Part shown: positions 1 through 7,493 of the stretch, piece after piece
Layout: each line of letters opens with the position of its first letter
Position numbering within the stretch: the stretch's first letter is position 1
From: Paraflavisolibacter caeni
Lineage (GTDB): Bacteria; Bacteroidota; Bacteroidia; Chitinophagales; Chitinophagaceae
Direction of reading: 5' to 3'
Length of the DNA: 64,000 nucleotides
Assembly (NCBI RefSeq): GCF_025628885.1
Contig: NZ_JAOTIF010000019.1
Span: 1 to 64,000, forward strand
Notes under the pieces: generated by a model
What the model saw: the letters and a program-made list of their open reading frames with translations, nothing else
The model's database searches: none
What the model was told of the DNA's origin: nothing
Position numbers and translations under genes: made by a program

Positions 1-72
1 CCTAAACAGGCTGGCATACAGCCGCCTAAAACACAAAATTAAAGTAAAAATCTCTTGACTTTTAACACAGAA

Positions 73-103
73 TCTCTATAACATCTCTATAATGTCTCTA
101 TAA
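73..103 (+). repeat. three 11-bp-phased direct repeats TCTCTATAA
   Basis: The 9-mer TCTCTATAA occurs at 73-81, 84-92 and 95-103, with 2-bp spacers, giving an exact 11-bp period. One helical turn of spacing would place the copies on one DNA face. No coding frame uses it. It could be an activator or repressor array or a small tandem repeat. Confidence 0.75.
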
Positions 104-133
104 GATCACTGCAATGGGGTGGGAAAATGTTTG

Positions 134-255
134 GAATGACGAATGCATCGAATTACGATTAGGACAAAGGGAATAGAAAAGATGATAGATGATGGTTGAT
201 AGTTGGTAGAGGGGATTTAGGGATTTCGGAATTTAGGGATTTTGAGATTTGGGGA
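134..255. repeat. intergenic repeat cluster (GAATGACGAATG and GATGATAGATGATGG types)
   Basis: GAATGACGAATG lies at 134-145 and GATGATAGATGATGGTTGATAG at 181-202, followed by GGATTTAGGGATTT copies. Both short motifs recur in many gaps of this window, so this is one member of a dispersed family rather than local noise. Confidence 0.7.
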
Positions 256-480
256 CGCTGAGGTAATTAAATACCAGATTGATTGAATTGTTTTATAGGC
301 TTAGGTACGGTTTAATGTGGTGTAGGTTTGGAGTAAGTGCGGAGTAAGTAGGGAGCAGGTAGAGCGTGCGAGAAGTTTAGAAAATGCAATGGTGATTGGC
401 GGCGATGTTCTAAATTTTCACTTACCAGTTATTGGAAGAATCGGCGAAATATAACAGGGTTGTTTAAACATTTTGGGTTT

Positions 481-924
481 ATGAGGATTAGAGAAGCTGA
501 GATTTATGATATCAAACAGATACAGATTGTAAGAAATTCTGTATCAGAAAATGCTTTATCAGATCCAAAGCTGGTGAGTGATGAAGACTGTGAAGAATTT
601 ATTACGATTCGAGGAAAGGGTTGGGTTTGTGAAGTTGACCGGCAAATTGTAGGTTTTGCCATTGCTGATTTGAAGGGCAATAATATCTGGGCTTTATTTT
701 TAAGGCCAGAGTATGAAAAGAAAGGTATAGGCCGACTACTACATGACACTATGCTTGAGTGGTATTTTAGCCAAACAAAAACAAAGGTTTGGTTAGGAAC
801 AGCACCCAATACAAGAGCAGAAACTTTTTACAGGAAAAATGGGTGGACAGAAGTTGGGACACATGGAAAGTGTGAAATAAAGTTTGAAATGACTTATAAT
901 GATTGGATAAACAAAAAGGGATAG
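481..924 (+). CDS. GNAT family N-acetyltransferase
   Basis: A 147-residue protein with a complete GNAT fold pattern: an N-terminal strand and helix (RIREAEIYDIKQIQ), the central strand (IVGFAIAD, about 55-63), and the acetyl-CoA loop in PEYEKKGIGRLL (about 77-88), which fits the R/K-x-x-G-I-G signature. The C-terminal part (FYRKNGWTEVG) is the usual last GNAT motif. ATG at 481 is chosen because the upstream extension begins with TTG and adds no fold element. The substrate cannot be told; such proteins usually acetylate a small amine or a protein N-terminus. It stands alone between repeat-rich spacers. Confidence 0.88.
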   Translation: MRIREAEIYDIKQIQIVRNSVSENALSDPKLVSDEDCEEFITIRGKGWVCEVDRQIVGFAIADLKGNNIWALFLRPEYEKKGIGRLLHDTMLEWYFSQTKTKVWLGTAPNTRAETFYRKNGWTEVGTHGKCEIKFEMTYNDWINKKG

Positions 925-1109
925 TAGTTATATTGTCATTCAATAGGCGCAAAGCTGCCATCATGCTTTATCAAAAGTTGAAGAGAATAACTAACTTTCA
1001 TCTATAAACTGAAAATAAGCTTAAGGAAGTAAATAAGGGTACGTGGTCATATGCTGCCCTGCCTTTCCCAACCTCATGAAACGTTGTTTGTTATTTAACT
1101 ACTACTACC

Positions 1110-1769
1110 ATGAATAACATCGACATCAATACAACTGTTCGGAAACTATACAGTCGCATTTTTAATTGGTATCAAGAAAACGGGAGTGCTGCATTGGAGA
1201 AGGTTATTCAATCAGTCCAGTCCTGGAAAGATGGCAATGAAATTATAGCTGAATACAAATATGCGTTAGAAGAAATGCCTCGACCAGAAAATGCTACTCT
1301 TGAGGAAATATACCTGGTTGCTGATAAAGTTATAGTTGGGATTTTGGAAAGAAATTATTCTGAAAATGTTGGTGATGACCTTGTATTAGGAAACGTAGCA
1401 AGAATTATCACAGAGTTATATAAGGAGATAAAGAAGCAGGAGACGGCTGAACAATTGAAAGACAGCTTTTACACTGTTATGGATTATGATATTCAGGATG
1501 ATTTTGAATATTTTGAAAAGGCAGAAGAAGTTTACAAAAGCGTTTTGCTTGACAACGATAAAAATATTGGAGGACGGGTTGCCTTAGCTGATACAAATTG
1601 GGAGTTGCAGAAATTAAGTAATGACAACAGCCAATTATTTTTCAGAAAACCAGTAGCATTAAACTTTGAAGAAGTTGATGAAGCAAATAATTTATATCAA
1701 TTGGCTATAGATGGAAAAATTTCAATCACTAATATAACAGTAAAGACATGGCCTGGACTACAGAAATAA
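1110..1769 (+). CDS. unknown protein, first gene of a three-gene operon
   Basis: A 219-residue, acidic, mostly helical soluble protein; no signal peptide or membrane segment. I do not recognise the family. The N-terminal half looks like paired helices (KLYSRIFNWYQENGSAALEKVIQSVQ; then EYKYALEEMPRP), and the C-terminal part is rich in Asn and Asp. Its last 22 bases overlap the start of the next gene in another frame, a sign of translational coupling. A conflict or stress-related three-protein module is possible, but nothing in the sequence proves it. Confidence 0.7.
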   Translation: MNNIDINTTVRKLYSRIFNWYQENGSAALEKVIQSVQSWKDGNEIIAEYKYALEEMPRPENATLEEIYLVADKVIVGILERNYSENVGDDLVLGNVARIITELYKEIKKQETAEQLKDSFYTVMDYDIQDDFEYFEKAEEVYKSVLLDNDKNIGGRVALADTNWELQKLSNDNSQLFFRKPVALNFEEVDEANNLYQLAIDGKISITNITVKTWPGLQK

Positions 1770-2047
1770 CAATTAAAAATACGAGTCACTCAAAAGTCAG
1801 GTGCAAGGTCAAGAAGGGACAGGTTTTTGAAAATAAGAAGGTAGGGACTGGCCTACAGAATGTAGCTGCAGCAAAGGATTATATTTTCGACCTGCAGCCC
1901 AACTCAACTCAAGTCGTTCAGATTGAAGTATTATGTATTAACCAGAAATTAAAGTCACCTGAGGGCTTATTAAACATTACAAATTATGTGGTGAATAAGG
2001 AATTTCATACACAAGAGGATTTATGGTCCGTTATGAACAAAGTATAA
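1748..2047 (+). CDS. small beta-rich unknown protein
   Basis: A 99-residue protein overlapping the previous gene by 22 bases. The pattern TEITIKNTSHSKVRCKVKKGQVFE, then a Q-rich turn, then NSTQVVQIEVLCIN alternates hydrophobic residues as in a small beta-sandwich. The core K-G-Q-x-F-E ... V-V-Q-I-E-V-L-C-I-N resembles surface or adaptor Ig-like modules, but this is a weak impression. No signal peptide is present, so it is probably cytosolic. It is translationally coupled to its neighbour and followed 11 bp later by the third gene. Confidence 0.68.
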   Translation: MAWTTEITIKNTSHSKVRCKVKKGQVFENKKVGTGLQNVAAAKDYIFDLQPNSTQVVQIEVLCINQKLKSPEGLLNITNYVVNKEFHTQEDLWSVMNKV

Positions 2048-2057
2048 ACCAACAAGC

Positions 2058-2657
2058 ATGGCAGAAAATTCAATTGAGACTCTCGAAATTTATATTGATT
2101 ACGACCGATTAAAAGCACATGATGTAGCAACGTTGTTATCGAATCTGTCATTCGTTTCAACTAAAATCGCAGAAGATTATTTTTCTAGATTTGATGATTA
2201 TCAAGGAGAAGACCTTCCTACTTTGGACATTGAAGCCGTAAATACTGGTGGTTCCATCAAGTTTATTTTCGTTGAAGGATGGAAATTGAAAATCACCAAT
2301 AGTGAAGACGCTGATATTGTAGTCGGCATCCCTAAAAAACTTGGCATACCAATTCTCATTGGATACTTATTCCTATACATGGCTAACAGTTATCAAGATT
2401 TTAAAAATACACAGCTAGATAACAGACTTAAAGAAATTGAGATACAACTTAAAGAAGTTGAATTGTCAAGAGCATTATCATTCAATAATGAGACAGAGAA
2501 GCAAGATACTTTCAGGCTTGCTTCATACTATATTGACCATAAAATTCCAGAAATCAAACCTGTTCTTATTGACACTATAAAATCAGTTCTAAGAAACCCA
2601 GACTTCACATCATTCAGGGTGAACGATACAGAAATAAAAAATTCCAACAGGCCATAA
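2058..2657 (+). CDS. unknown membrane-anchored protein, third gene of operon
   Basis: A 199-residue protein. The N-terminal ~80 residues form an alpha/beta-looking domain (LEIYIDYDRLKAHDVATLL; then GGSIKFIFVEG). One membrane segment follows (IPILIGYLFLYMANSY, about 96-111) and then a charged helix likely to coil (RLKEIEIQLKEVELSR, about 122-138). The layout suggests a cytosolic sensor or partner domain tethered by one helix. Ten bases separate it from the previous stop. After the stop a hydrophobic frame continues in another register (see findings), so the present C-terminus may not be ancestral. Family not recognised. Confidence 0.7.
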   Translation: MAENSIETLEIYIDYDRLKAHDVATLLSNLSFVSTKIAEDYFSRFDDYQGEDLPTLDIEAVNTGGSIKFIFVEGWKLKITNSEDADIVVGIPKKLGIPILIGYLFLYMANSYQDFKNTQLDNRLKEIEIQLKEVELSRALSFNNETEKQDTFRLASYYIDHKIPEIKPVLIDTIKSVLRNPDFTSFRVNDTEIKNSNRP

Positions 2658-2825
2658 ACATCACAGATATTAGCTTGACTGCAGTTTCCATTATTGCATT
2701 GACAAGTGTATTCCCCAGTATAAATGGGTAGACTTTGTCAACGAGGTTTTGAATGGCAATAGTGGCAGCGCATGAATATGTGTACAGCGGCATCATCGCA
2801 ATGTGCCTTTAATTGGAGCAACTAC

Positions 2826-4745
2826 TTATACTTCGGCTTTTTTTCTTAATTCTTTGTACCAGTCTTCGTTTTCGACGCCTTTCATGGCTGGGTGTTGCAT
2901 GTAAAAGATGGGGGTGAATAGTTTTTTTTCGATGCAGTTTTTGAAATGGTAAGTTGCTTTTTCCCGATCGCCTAAGCCCCAGTAGATCATGCCAAGGTCT
3001 CCGTCCAATACAGTATCTGGCTCTTCGGCATGGCGTTGGTGGATCTTCTCAATACACTCCATTGCTTTTTCTGATTGTCCCAGCTTTGCATATGCGAATC
3101 CTAAAATATTTACTGCTTTGAGTGGGTGATTGACCAACCGGTGCACTTCTTCAAACAGATGGAGTGCTTTTTGCCAGTCGCCTTTTAAGCCATTAGCCCA
3201 GCCTTTTATTTCTATGGCTACGCGCATATGTGGACTCATTTCCAATACTTTGTCTGTCTGGCGTATGGCATCATCATAGCGATCTGCATAAAGGTAGGCT
3301 TCGCCCAGATAGATATTTAGTATAGGAGAAAGAGGGTCTAATTTTATTGCTTTTTCCATCATAGTAACGGCTTCATCCTTTTTGCCTATACCTATGTAGT
3401 AATACCAGAGCAACTGGTAGGCTTCCATGGCTGAAGGATTTAAACGAAGAGCAGTTTGCAGTTCTTCATAGGCCTTTTCCCACTTCAGTTCGTAGAAGAG
3501 GTAAAGGCAGGCTCTTGCTATATGACCTTCGGAAATAGAGTGGTCAATTTCCAGTGCTTTTCTGCTGTAATTGTCCACAATCTCGAATGCTTGGGGCGTT
3601 TTTAGTTGTCCTGAAACACCCAAATAGCCATAAATGTTTGCTATCATAGCATAAGCCTGGGCATAGTTAGGTTCGATGGCAATCGCCTGGCCGAAATATT
3701 CAATGGCTTTACGGCCGTCTGCGGGGGTCAACTTATGCCAGAAGTGCATGCCTTTGAGGTAAAGCGTATAAGCTTCCATGTTGTATGTTGGCGCTTTTAC
3801 CAGGTGGCTCTCTTTGTGGGTGGGCAATAGATTCTCTCTTAGCCTGTTTGCAATGATACTGCTGATCTCGTCCTGCACTTCAAAGATATCAGTAAGGTTG
3901 CGGTCGTAGTTTTCGCTCCAGATGTGGTAGCCATCAGCTGCATTGATCAACTGGGCTGTAATGCGTACGCGGTTGCCTGCTTTGCGCACGCTACCTTCCA
4001 GGATCTTGTCGACATTTAACCTGATGGCGATATCGCGAATGTCGTCGTTCTTTCCTTTGAAGGCAAAGACAGATGTGCGGGAGGTGACCTGCAAGCCTTC
4101 CACTTTCGTGAGGGCATTAAGGAGTTCTTCGGTTATGCCATCGCTGAAGAATTCATTGTCGGGGTCAGCGCTCATATTTACAAAAGGGAGCACGGCAAGG
4201 CGATTAACAGGAAGTTTTGTCTTGCCTTCCAATTCGTGACGGGCCGGGACCACGATGCCTGTATTTGCAATAGCGAAAATGCGAACAGGTTGTTTTACAT
4301 TCTTTAGTTCAAAATAGCCGACCTCGCGGACCAGGATGTCTTCCTGGTTTTTGATATCGTCGTATACCTTTTCTGAAACTAATATACTTCCGGGCGCTCC
4401 TAAAGATTCGATGCGGGATGCCAGGTTGACGCCATCACCATAGATGCTTTCTTCTTCCAAGATCACATCGCCAGTATGGATGCCAATACGTACATCTACT
4501 TTGGGTTCTTGCTGTAACAATTTTTGTATCTGGATGGCACAGTTTACGCCATCAATGGCGCTGTTGAATAGTGTGAGTGTGCCATCGCCATAATACTGTA
4601 GGATCTTTCCGCCGTACTGAGGTACGGAGGTATCGAGCACCTCTTTCATATGCCTGCGCTTTTGCCGGGCTAACTGTTCATTATCCTGCATCAGGGCGGT
4701 GTAGCCTGTCATATCGGCGAAGAGTATGGCTGCGAGTTGGCGCAT
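2826..4745 (-). CDS. class III nucleotidyl cyclase with TolB-like and TPR domains
   Basis: A 639-residue cytosolic protein with three parts: a class III cyclase catalytic domain (1-165), a TolB/FlgO-like N-terminal domain (about 180-305, motif LAVLPFVNMSADPDNEFFSDGITEE), and TPR repeats (about 330-630). Both metal aspartates are present (Asp11 in FADMTGYT, Asp54 in YYGDG), and so are the transition-state Asn107 and Arg111 (GVNLASR). The base-selecting Lys is Gln50, while the partner Asp104 is kept. There is no membrane helix, unlike its paralogue at 7494-9710. It probably makes a cyclic nucleotide in response to a TPR-bound partner. A long inverted repeat lies directly upstream. Confidence 0.88.
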   Translation of the reverse strand: MRQLAAILFADMTGYTALMQDNEQLARQKRRHMKEVLDTSVPQYGGKILQYYGDGTLTLFNSAIDGVNCAIQIQKLLQQEPKVDVRIGIHTGDVILEEESIYGDGVNLASRIESLGAPGSILVSEKVYDDIKNQEDILVREVGYFELKNVKQPVRIFAIANTGIVVPARHELEGKTKLPVNRLAVLPFVNMSADPDNEFFSDGITEELLNALTKVEGLQVTSRTSVFAFKGKNDDIRDIAIRLNVDKILEGSVRKAGNRVRITAQLINAADGYHIWSENYDRNLTDIFEVQDEISSIIANRLRENLLPTHKESHLVKAPTYNMEAYTLYLKGMHFWHKLTPADGRKAIEYFGQAIAIEPNYAQAYAMIANIYGYLGVSGQLKTPQAFEIVDNYSRKALEIDHSISEGHIARACLYLFYELKWEKAYEELQTALRLNPSAMEAYQLLWYYYIGIGKKDEAVTMMEKAIKLDPLSPILNIYLGEAYLYADRYDDAIRQTDKVLEMSPHMRVAIEIKGWANGLKGDWQKALHLFEEVHRLVNHPLKAVNILGFAYAKLGQSEKAMECIEKIHQRHAEEPDTVLDGDLGMIYWGLGDREKATYHFKNCIEKKLFTPIFYMQHPAMKGVENEDWYKELRKKAEV

Positions 4746-4751
4746 GCTCTA

Positions 4752-4817
4752 AAATTAGCACATTAGTTCATTAGATCATCCTTAAAAACGGGACAGGTGG
4801 TGCTAATGTGCTAATTT
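4752..4817. promoter_or_regulatory. 15-bp inverted repeat upstream of the cyclase gene
   Basis: AAATTAGCACATTAG (4752-4766) is the exact reverse complement of CTAATGTGCTAATTT (4803-4817), with a 36-base spacer. It begins 7 bp upstream of the cyclase start codon on the minus strand. It could be an operator bound by a looping dimer, an RNA hairpin in the leader, or an inserted repeat element. Confidence 0.65.
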
Positions 4818-4856
4818 GAAAATGATCGTGGCGGGTGGTATTGGCAGCGTTTTACA

Positions 4857-5153
4857 TCACATTACCTGCTTTAGAATTTCCCTGTGGCTGCTTTCAATGT
4901 GTGGTTTGAACTCTGCGTACCATTTCTGCCATTCTTCTTTGCCCATCTCCTCGGTGAGTGATTTTTCGAAGTCGGCGAGCGAATTGTAGCTTTCTTCAAA
5001 AATGAGACGATAGGAATCGCCGGTAAAGTCAGTAAGCATGCGGGCTTGTTGGTCCATTGGCATCAGCTTTCTTTTTACGGCGTCATCTACTAAGGCTTTA
5101 ACATCGCGGTAGTGACCAAATTTTAATTGGAAAATGTCGCGGATAATGTACAT
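4857..5153 (-). CDS. NIPSNAP/dimeric alpha-beta barrel-like protein
   Basis: A 98-residue soluble protein beginning MYIIRDIFQLKFGHYRDVKALV and continuing with RLIFEESYNSLADFEK. The strand-helix-strand-helix order, an F-x-x-K-x-G start and a W-x-x-W-Y near the end (EEWQKWYAEFKP) suggest a ferredoxin-like fold of the dimeric alpha-beta barrel (NIPSNAP/EthD-like) type. The biochemical role is unknown. It lies upstream of the cyclase on the same strand, with the inverted repeat between them, so it may be transcribed separately. Confidence 0.72.
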   Translation of the reverse strand: MYIIRDIFQLKFGHYRDVKALVDDAVKRKLMPMDQQARMLTDFTGDSYRLIFEESYNSLADFEKSLTEEMGKEEWQKWYAEFKPHIESSHREILKQVM

Positions 5154-5238
5154 AAACCAGGTTTTAGAGGTTAGAAATTACCTGGTACGGCGTGGGGTGT
5201 TTTGTAGGGAACGGGAAGGTAAAGTTAGGGAACGTTTT

Positions 5239-5280
5239 GAATGACGAATGGGGAAAAAAGATGGTAGATGATAGAGGGGA
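5239..5280. repeat. GAATGACGAATGGGG / GATGGTAGATGATAGAGGGGA repeat
   Basis: GAATGACGAATGGGG is at 5239-5253 and GATGGTAGATGATAGAGGGGA at 5260-5280, a frequent tandem pairing of the two short motifs. It fills the divergent gap between the NIPSNAP-like gene and gldA. Confidence 0.75.
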
Positions 5281-5389
5281 GAGTGGAGGGAGTCGGAGGG
5301 GAGAAGGGATGTTTTAAGTTAGTATTATCAAGAGGGTGGTAAGGATTTCTGGAGGAATGGCTACTTTAGCAAACCTGAAATTTAATGAA

Positions 5390-6304
5390 ATGTCTGTTGA
5401 AGTAAGAGGATTAACTAAGGTTTATGGTTCGCAGAGGGCTGTGGACAATATTTCTTTTAGTCTTGCAAAGGGTGAGATCGTTGGTTTTCTTGGACCTAAC
5501 GGAGCCGGGAAGTCTACTACGATGAAGATGATCACTGGCTACCTGGAGCCCGATGGTGGTCAAATCCATGTGAGCGGCATCGATGTGCAGCAGTCGCCAT
5601 TGGAGACAAAGAAGAGAATTGGTTATTTGCCTGAGTCGAATGCTTTGTATTATGATATGTATGTGCGGGAGTACCTTCAGTTTATAGCGGGTATTCACCA
5701 TGTGGCCGGGGCAAGGGTTCAAGTGGAGCAGGTAATTGAAACTGTTGGCCTGACACCTGAGAGCAATAAAAAAATTGGCCAGCTTTCAAAAGGTTATAAG
5801 CAACGTGTAGGTATTGCAGCTGCCCTGTTGCACAGCCCGGAGGTGTTGATCCTTGATGAGCCTACCAGCGGATTGGATCCTAATCAAATTGTAGAAATCA
5901 GACAAGTCATTAAGGAACAGGGAAAGGATAAGATCGTTCTTTTTTCTTCACACATACTGCAAGAGGTAGAAGCTATTTGCGACCGTGTTATTATCATCAA
6001 CAAGGGGAAGATCGTTGCCGACGATCAGCTTTCCAACCTCAGGAAGCGAAGCACGACCAATGTTGTGAAGGTGAGCTTCCAGGAGCCCCTGGAGGCAGAA
6101 TGGCTGAGGCGATTGCCTGATGCAAAAACTATCACTAAGGTGGATACATATACCTGGAGCATTGAAACGGATCAACCGGATGCTTTGAGGAAGGAGGTAT
6201 TAGAAATGGCGTTGCAACACAACCTGAATATCAATTCGCTGCAGAATGAGCGCCAGAGTTTGGAGGAGGTGTTTAGGTTGTTAACATCAGCAAATAATGG
6301 ATAA
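5390..6304 (+). CDS. gldA: GldA-type ABC transporter ATP-binding protein
   Basis: A 304-residue ABC ATPase. Visible are Walker A (GPNGAGKST, about 36-44), the signature LSKGYKQRVG in place of LSGGQ, Walker B (VLILDEPTSGLDP) and the switch His (FSSHILQEVE). The early text (VRGLTKVYGSQRAVDNISFSL) and YLPESNALYYDMYVREYL match gliding-motility GldA closely. GldA works with the membrane proteins GldF and GldG, which are not in this window; a separate gldA locus is usual. ATG 5390 is preferred because family members begin there; GTG 5336 or ATG 5357 are longer options with no better ribosome site. Confidence 0.85.
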   Translation: MSVEVRGLTKVYGSQRAVDNISFSLAKGEIVGFLGPNGAGKSTTMKMITGYLEPDGGQIHVSGIDVQQSPLETKKRIGYLPESNALYYDMYVREYLQFIAGIHHVAGARVQVEQVIETVGLTPESNKKIGQLSKGYKQRVGIAAALLHSPEVLILDEPTSGLDPNQIVEIRQVIKEQGKDKIVLFSSHILQEVEAICDRVIIINKGKIVADDQLSNLRKRSTTNVVKVSFQEPLEAEWLRRLPDAKTITKVDTYTWSIETDQPDALRKEVLEMALQHNLNINSLQNERQSLEEVFRLLTSANNG

Positions 6305-6555
6305 AGAGAAAGACCAGGAAAGGACAGATGCATAAAATCTAAGGGTATGTAGTTTATATTTCAGGCGACCTGTTGCTGCATTTTTTAAATTTGCAGATTG
6401 AATATTTATTTAAAAATATCGTTGTTTCATCAACAATTCCAGAGCCTAGCCTAATGGTTGGAGAAGTATGATTTTCCGCACCTAGTTAACTTGAATGACT
6501 CATTTAATGGTACTCCGTGTAAAACGAATCATTTTTTCATTTTAAACCATTTGTT

Positions 6556-6963
6556 ATGAGTACACAGGTTGCTGCCTCCAATGCGATCATTACCCGCGAA
6601 CTATTTGATGCTTTTTTACGTGGTGATATCCCTTACATTCTCAACCACCTGGATGAGAATTGCCAGTGGAATGTCATGGGCGCTCCATTACTTCCTCATG
6701 CAGGGAAGTACATAGGTAGTGGTACAGGTCTTTTCTTTACCAAACTGAATGAAGATTTTGAGTTTCCCACTTTTGAAGTACAGGACATTTACGAGGTTAA
6801 TGACACTGATGTGATCACTACTGGTCATATTGTAGCCAGGTCGATAAAGACAGGTAAGACGGCAGAGTCTCCGTTTATGATGCTGAACCGGTATAAGAAT
6901 GGTAAAGTTGTTTACTTCCAGAATTATGTTGATTCTGCAGCACTGGCGCAAACGTTAAAATAG
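6556..6963 (+). CDS. SnoaL/NTF2-like protein
   Basis: A 135-residue protein with the cone-shaped NTF2/SnoaL pattern: N-terminal helices (ITRELFDAFLRGDIPYILNHL), then LDENCQWNVMG, and a beta sheet ending in MLNRYKNGKVVYFQNYVDSAAL. The sequence around W-N-V-M-G-A-P-L-L and Y-F-Q-N-Y-V-D is typical of ketosteroid-isomerase-like SnoaL proteins. No signal peptide. The ligand is unknown. It sits 7 bp upstream of the PEBP gene and is probably co-transcribed with it. Confidence 0.82.
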   Translation: MSTQVAASNAIITRELFDAFLRGDIPYILNHLDENCQWNVMGAPLLPHAGKYIGSGTGLFFTKLNEDFEFPTFEVQDIYEVNDTDVITTGHIVARSIKTGKTAESPFMMLNRYKNGKVVYFQNYVDSAALAQTLK

Positions 6964-6970
6964 TTTTGTT

Positions 6971-7408
6971 ATGAAATTAGAGAGTAGTGACTTTAAACAT
7001 GGGGAAGCAATTCCATCGGTTTTTACCTGCCAGGGAGAGGATAGGAGCCCGTCGTTGAAAATTTCGGATGTGCCGGCAGAGGCGAAATCGTTGGTGCTGA
7101 TTTTGGATGATCCTGATGCTCCGAATGGGAGGTGGGTGCATTGGCTGGTTTGGAACATTCCACCAGAGACTGGGGGTATTGACGGAAATCATGTTCCCAA
7201 GGAAGCAGTGCAGGGGAAAAATTCATGGGGCCGAACAAGCTATGGAGGTCCATGTCCTCCTTCTGGTACTCATCGCTATTTTTTCAAATTGTATGCGTTA
7301 GACGAGATGCTTTCGCTTTCTTCTGCAGATGTGAAGGCGCTTGAGAAGGAAATGGAGCCGTACATTATTGATCAAAGTGAGTTGATGGGGACTTACAGTA
7401 AAAAGTGA
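6971..7408 (+). CDS. YbhB/YbcL-type PEBP protein
   Basis: A 145-residue phosphatidylethanolamine-binding-like protein. It has the family order SPSLKISDVPAEAKSLVLILDDPDAP, then GRWVHWLVWNIPPE, then GGPCPPSGTHRYFFKLYALD. The anion-pocket residues of the fold (D-D-P-D-A-P, H-W and G-T-H-R-Y) are all present. Bacterial members have no well-defined reaction; they are small cytosolic or periplasmic binding proteins. No signal peptide is present. Probably in one transcript with the preceding SnoaL-like gene. Confidence 0.9.
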   Translation: MKLESSDFKHGEAIPSVFTCQGEDRSPSLKISDVPAEAKSLVLILDDPDAPNGRWVHWLVWNIPPETGGIDGNHVPKEAVQGKNSWGRTSYGGPCPPSGTHRYFFKLYALDEMLSLSSADVKALEKEMEPYIIDQSELMGTYSKK

Positions 7409-7493
7409 ATTCAGAAGCCTATTTTTTGATTTTGACAGCGGATTTTTAAAAAGCTTTAAATTACATACTATTCGACTCATCTAATACTGTTCT

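Larger units (their letters stand above)
1..480. other. left-edge region without a recognised gene
   Basis: No convincing coding frame is seen before the acetyltransferase. The stretch holds the three phased TCTCTATAA copies (73-103), one GAATGACGAATG repeat (134-145), a GATGATAGATGATGG-type repeat (181-210) and a low-complexity run of GGATTTAGGGATTT copies (about 213-245). It is probably the 3' flank of a gene lying outside the window plus repeat-derived spacer. Confidence 0.6.
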
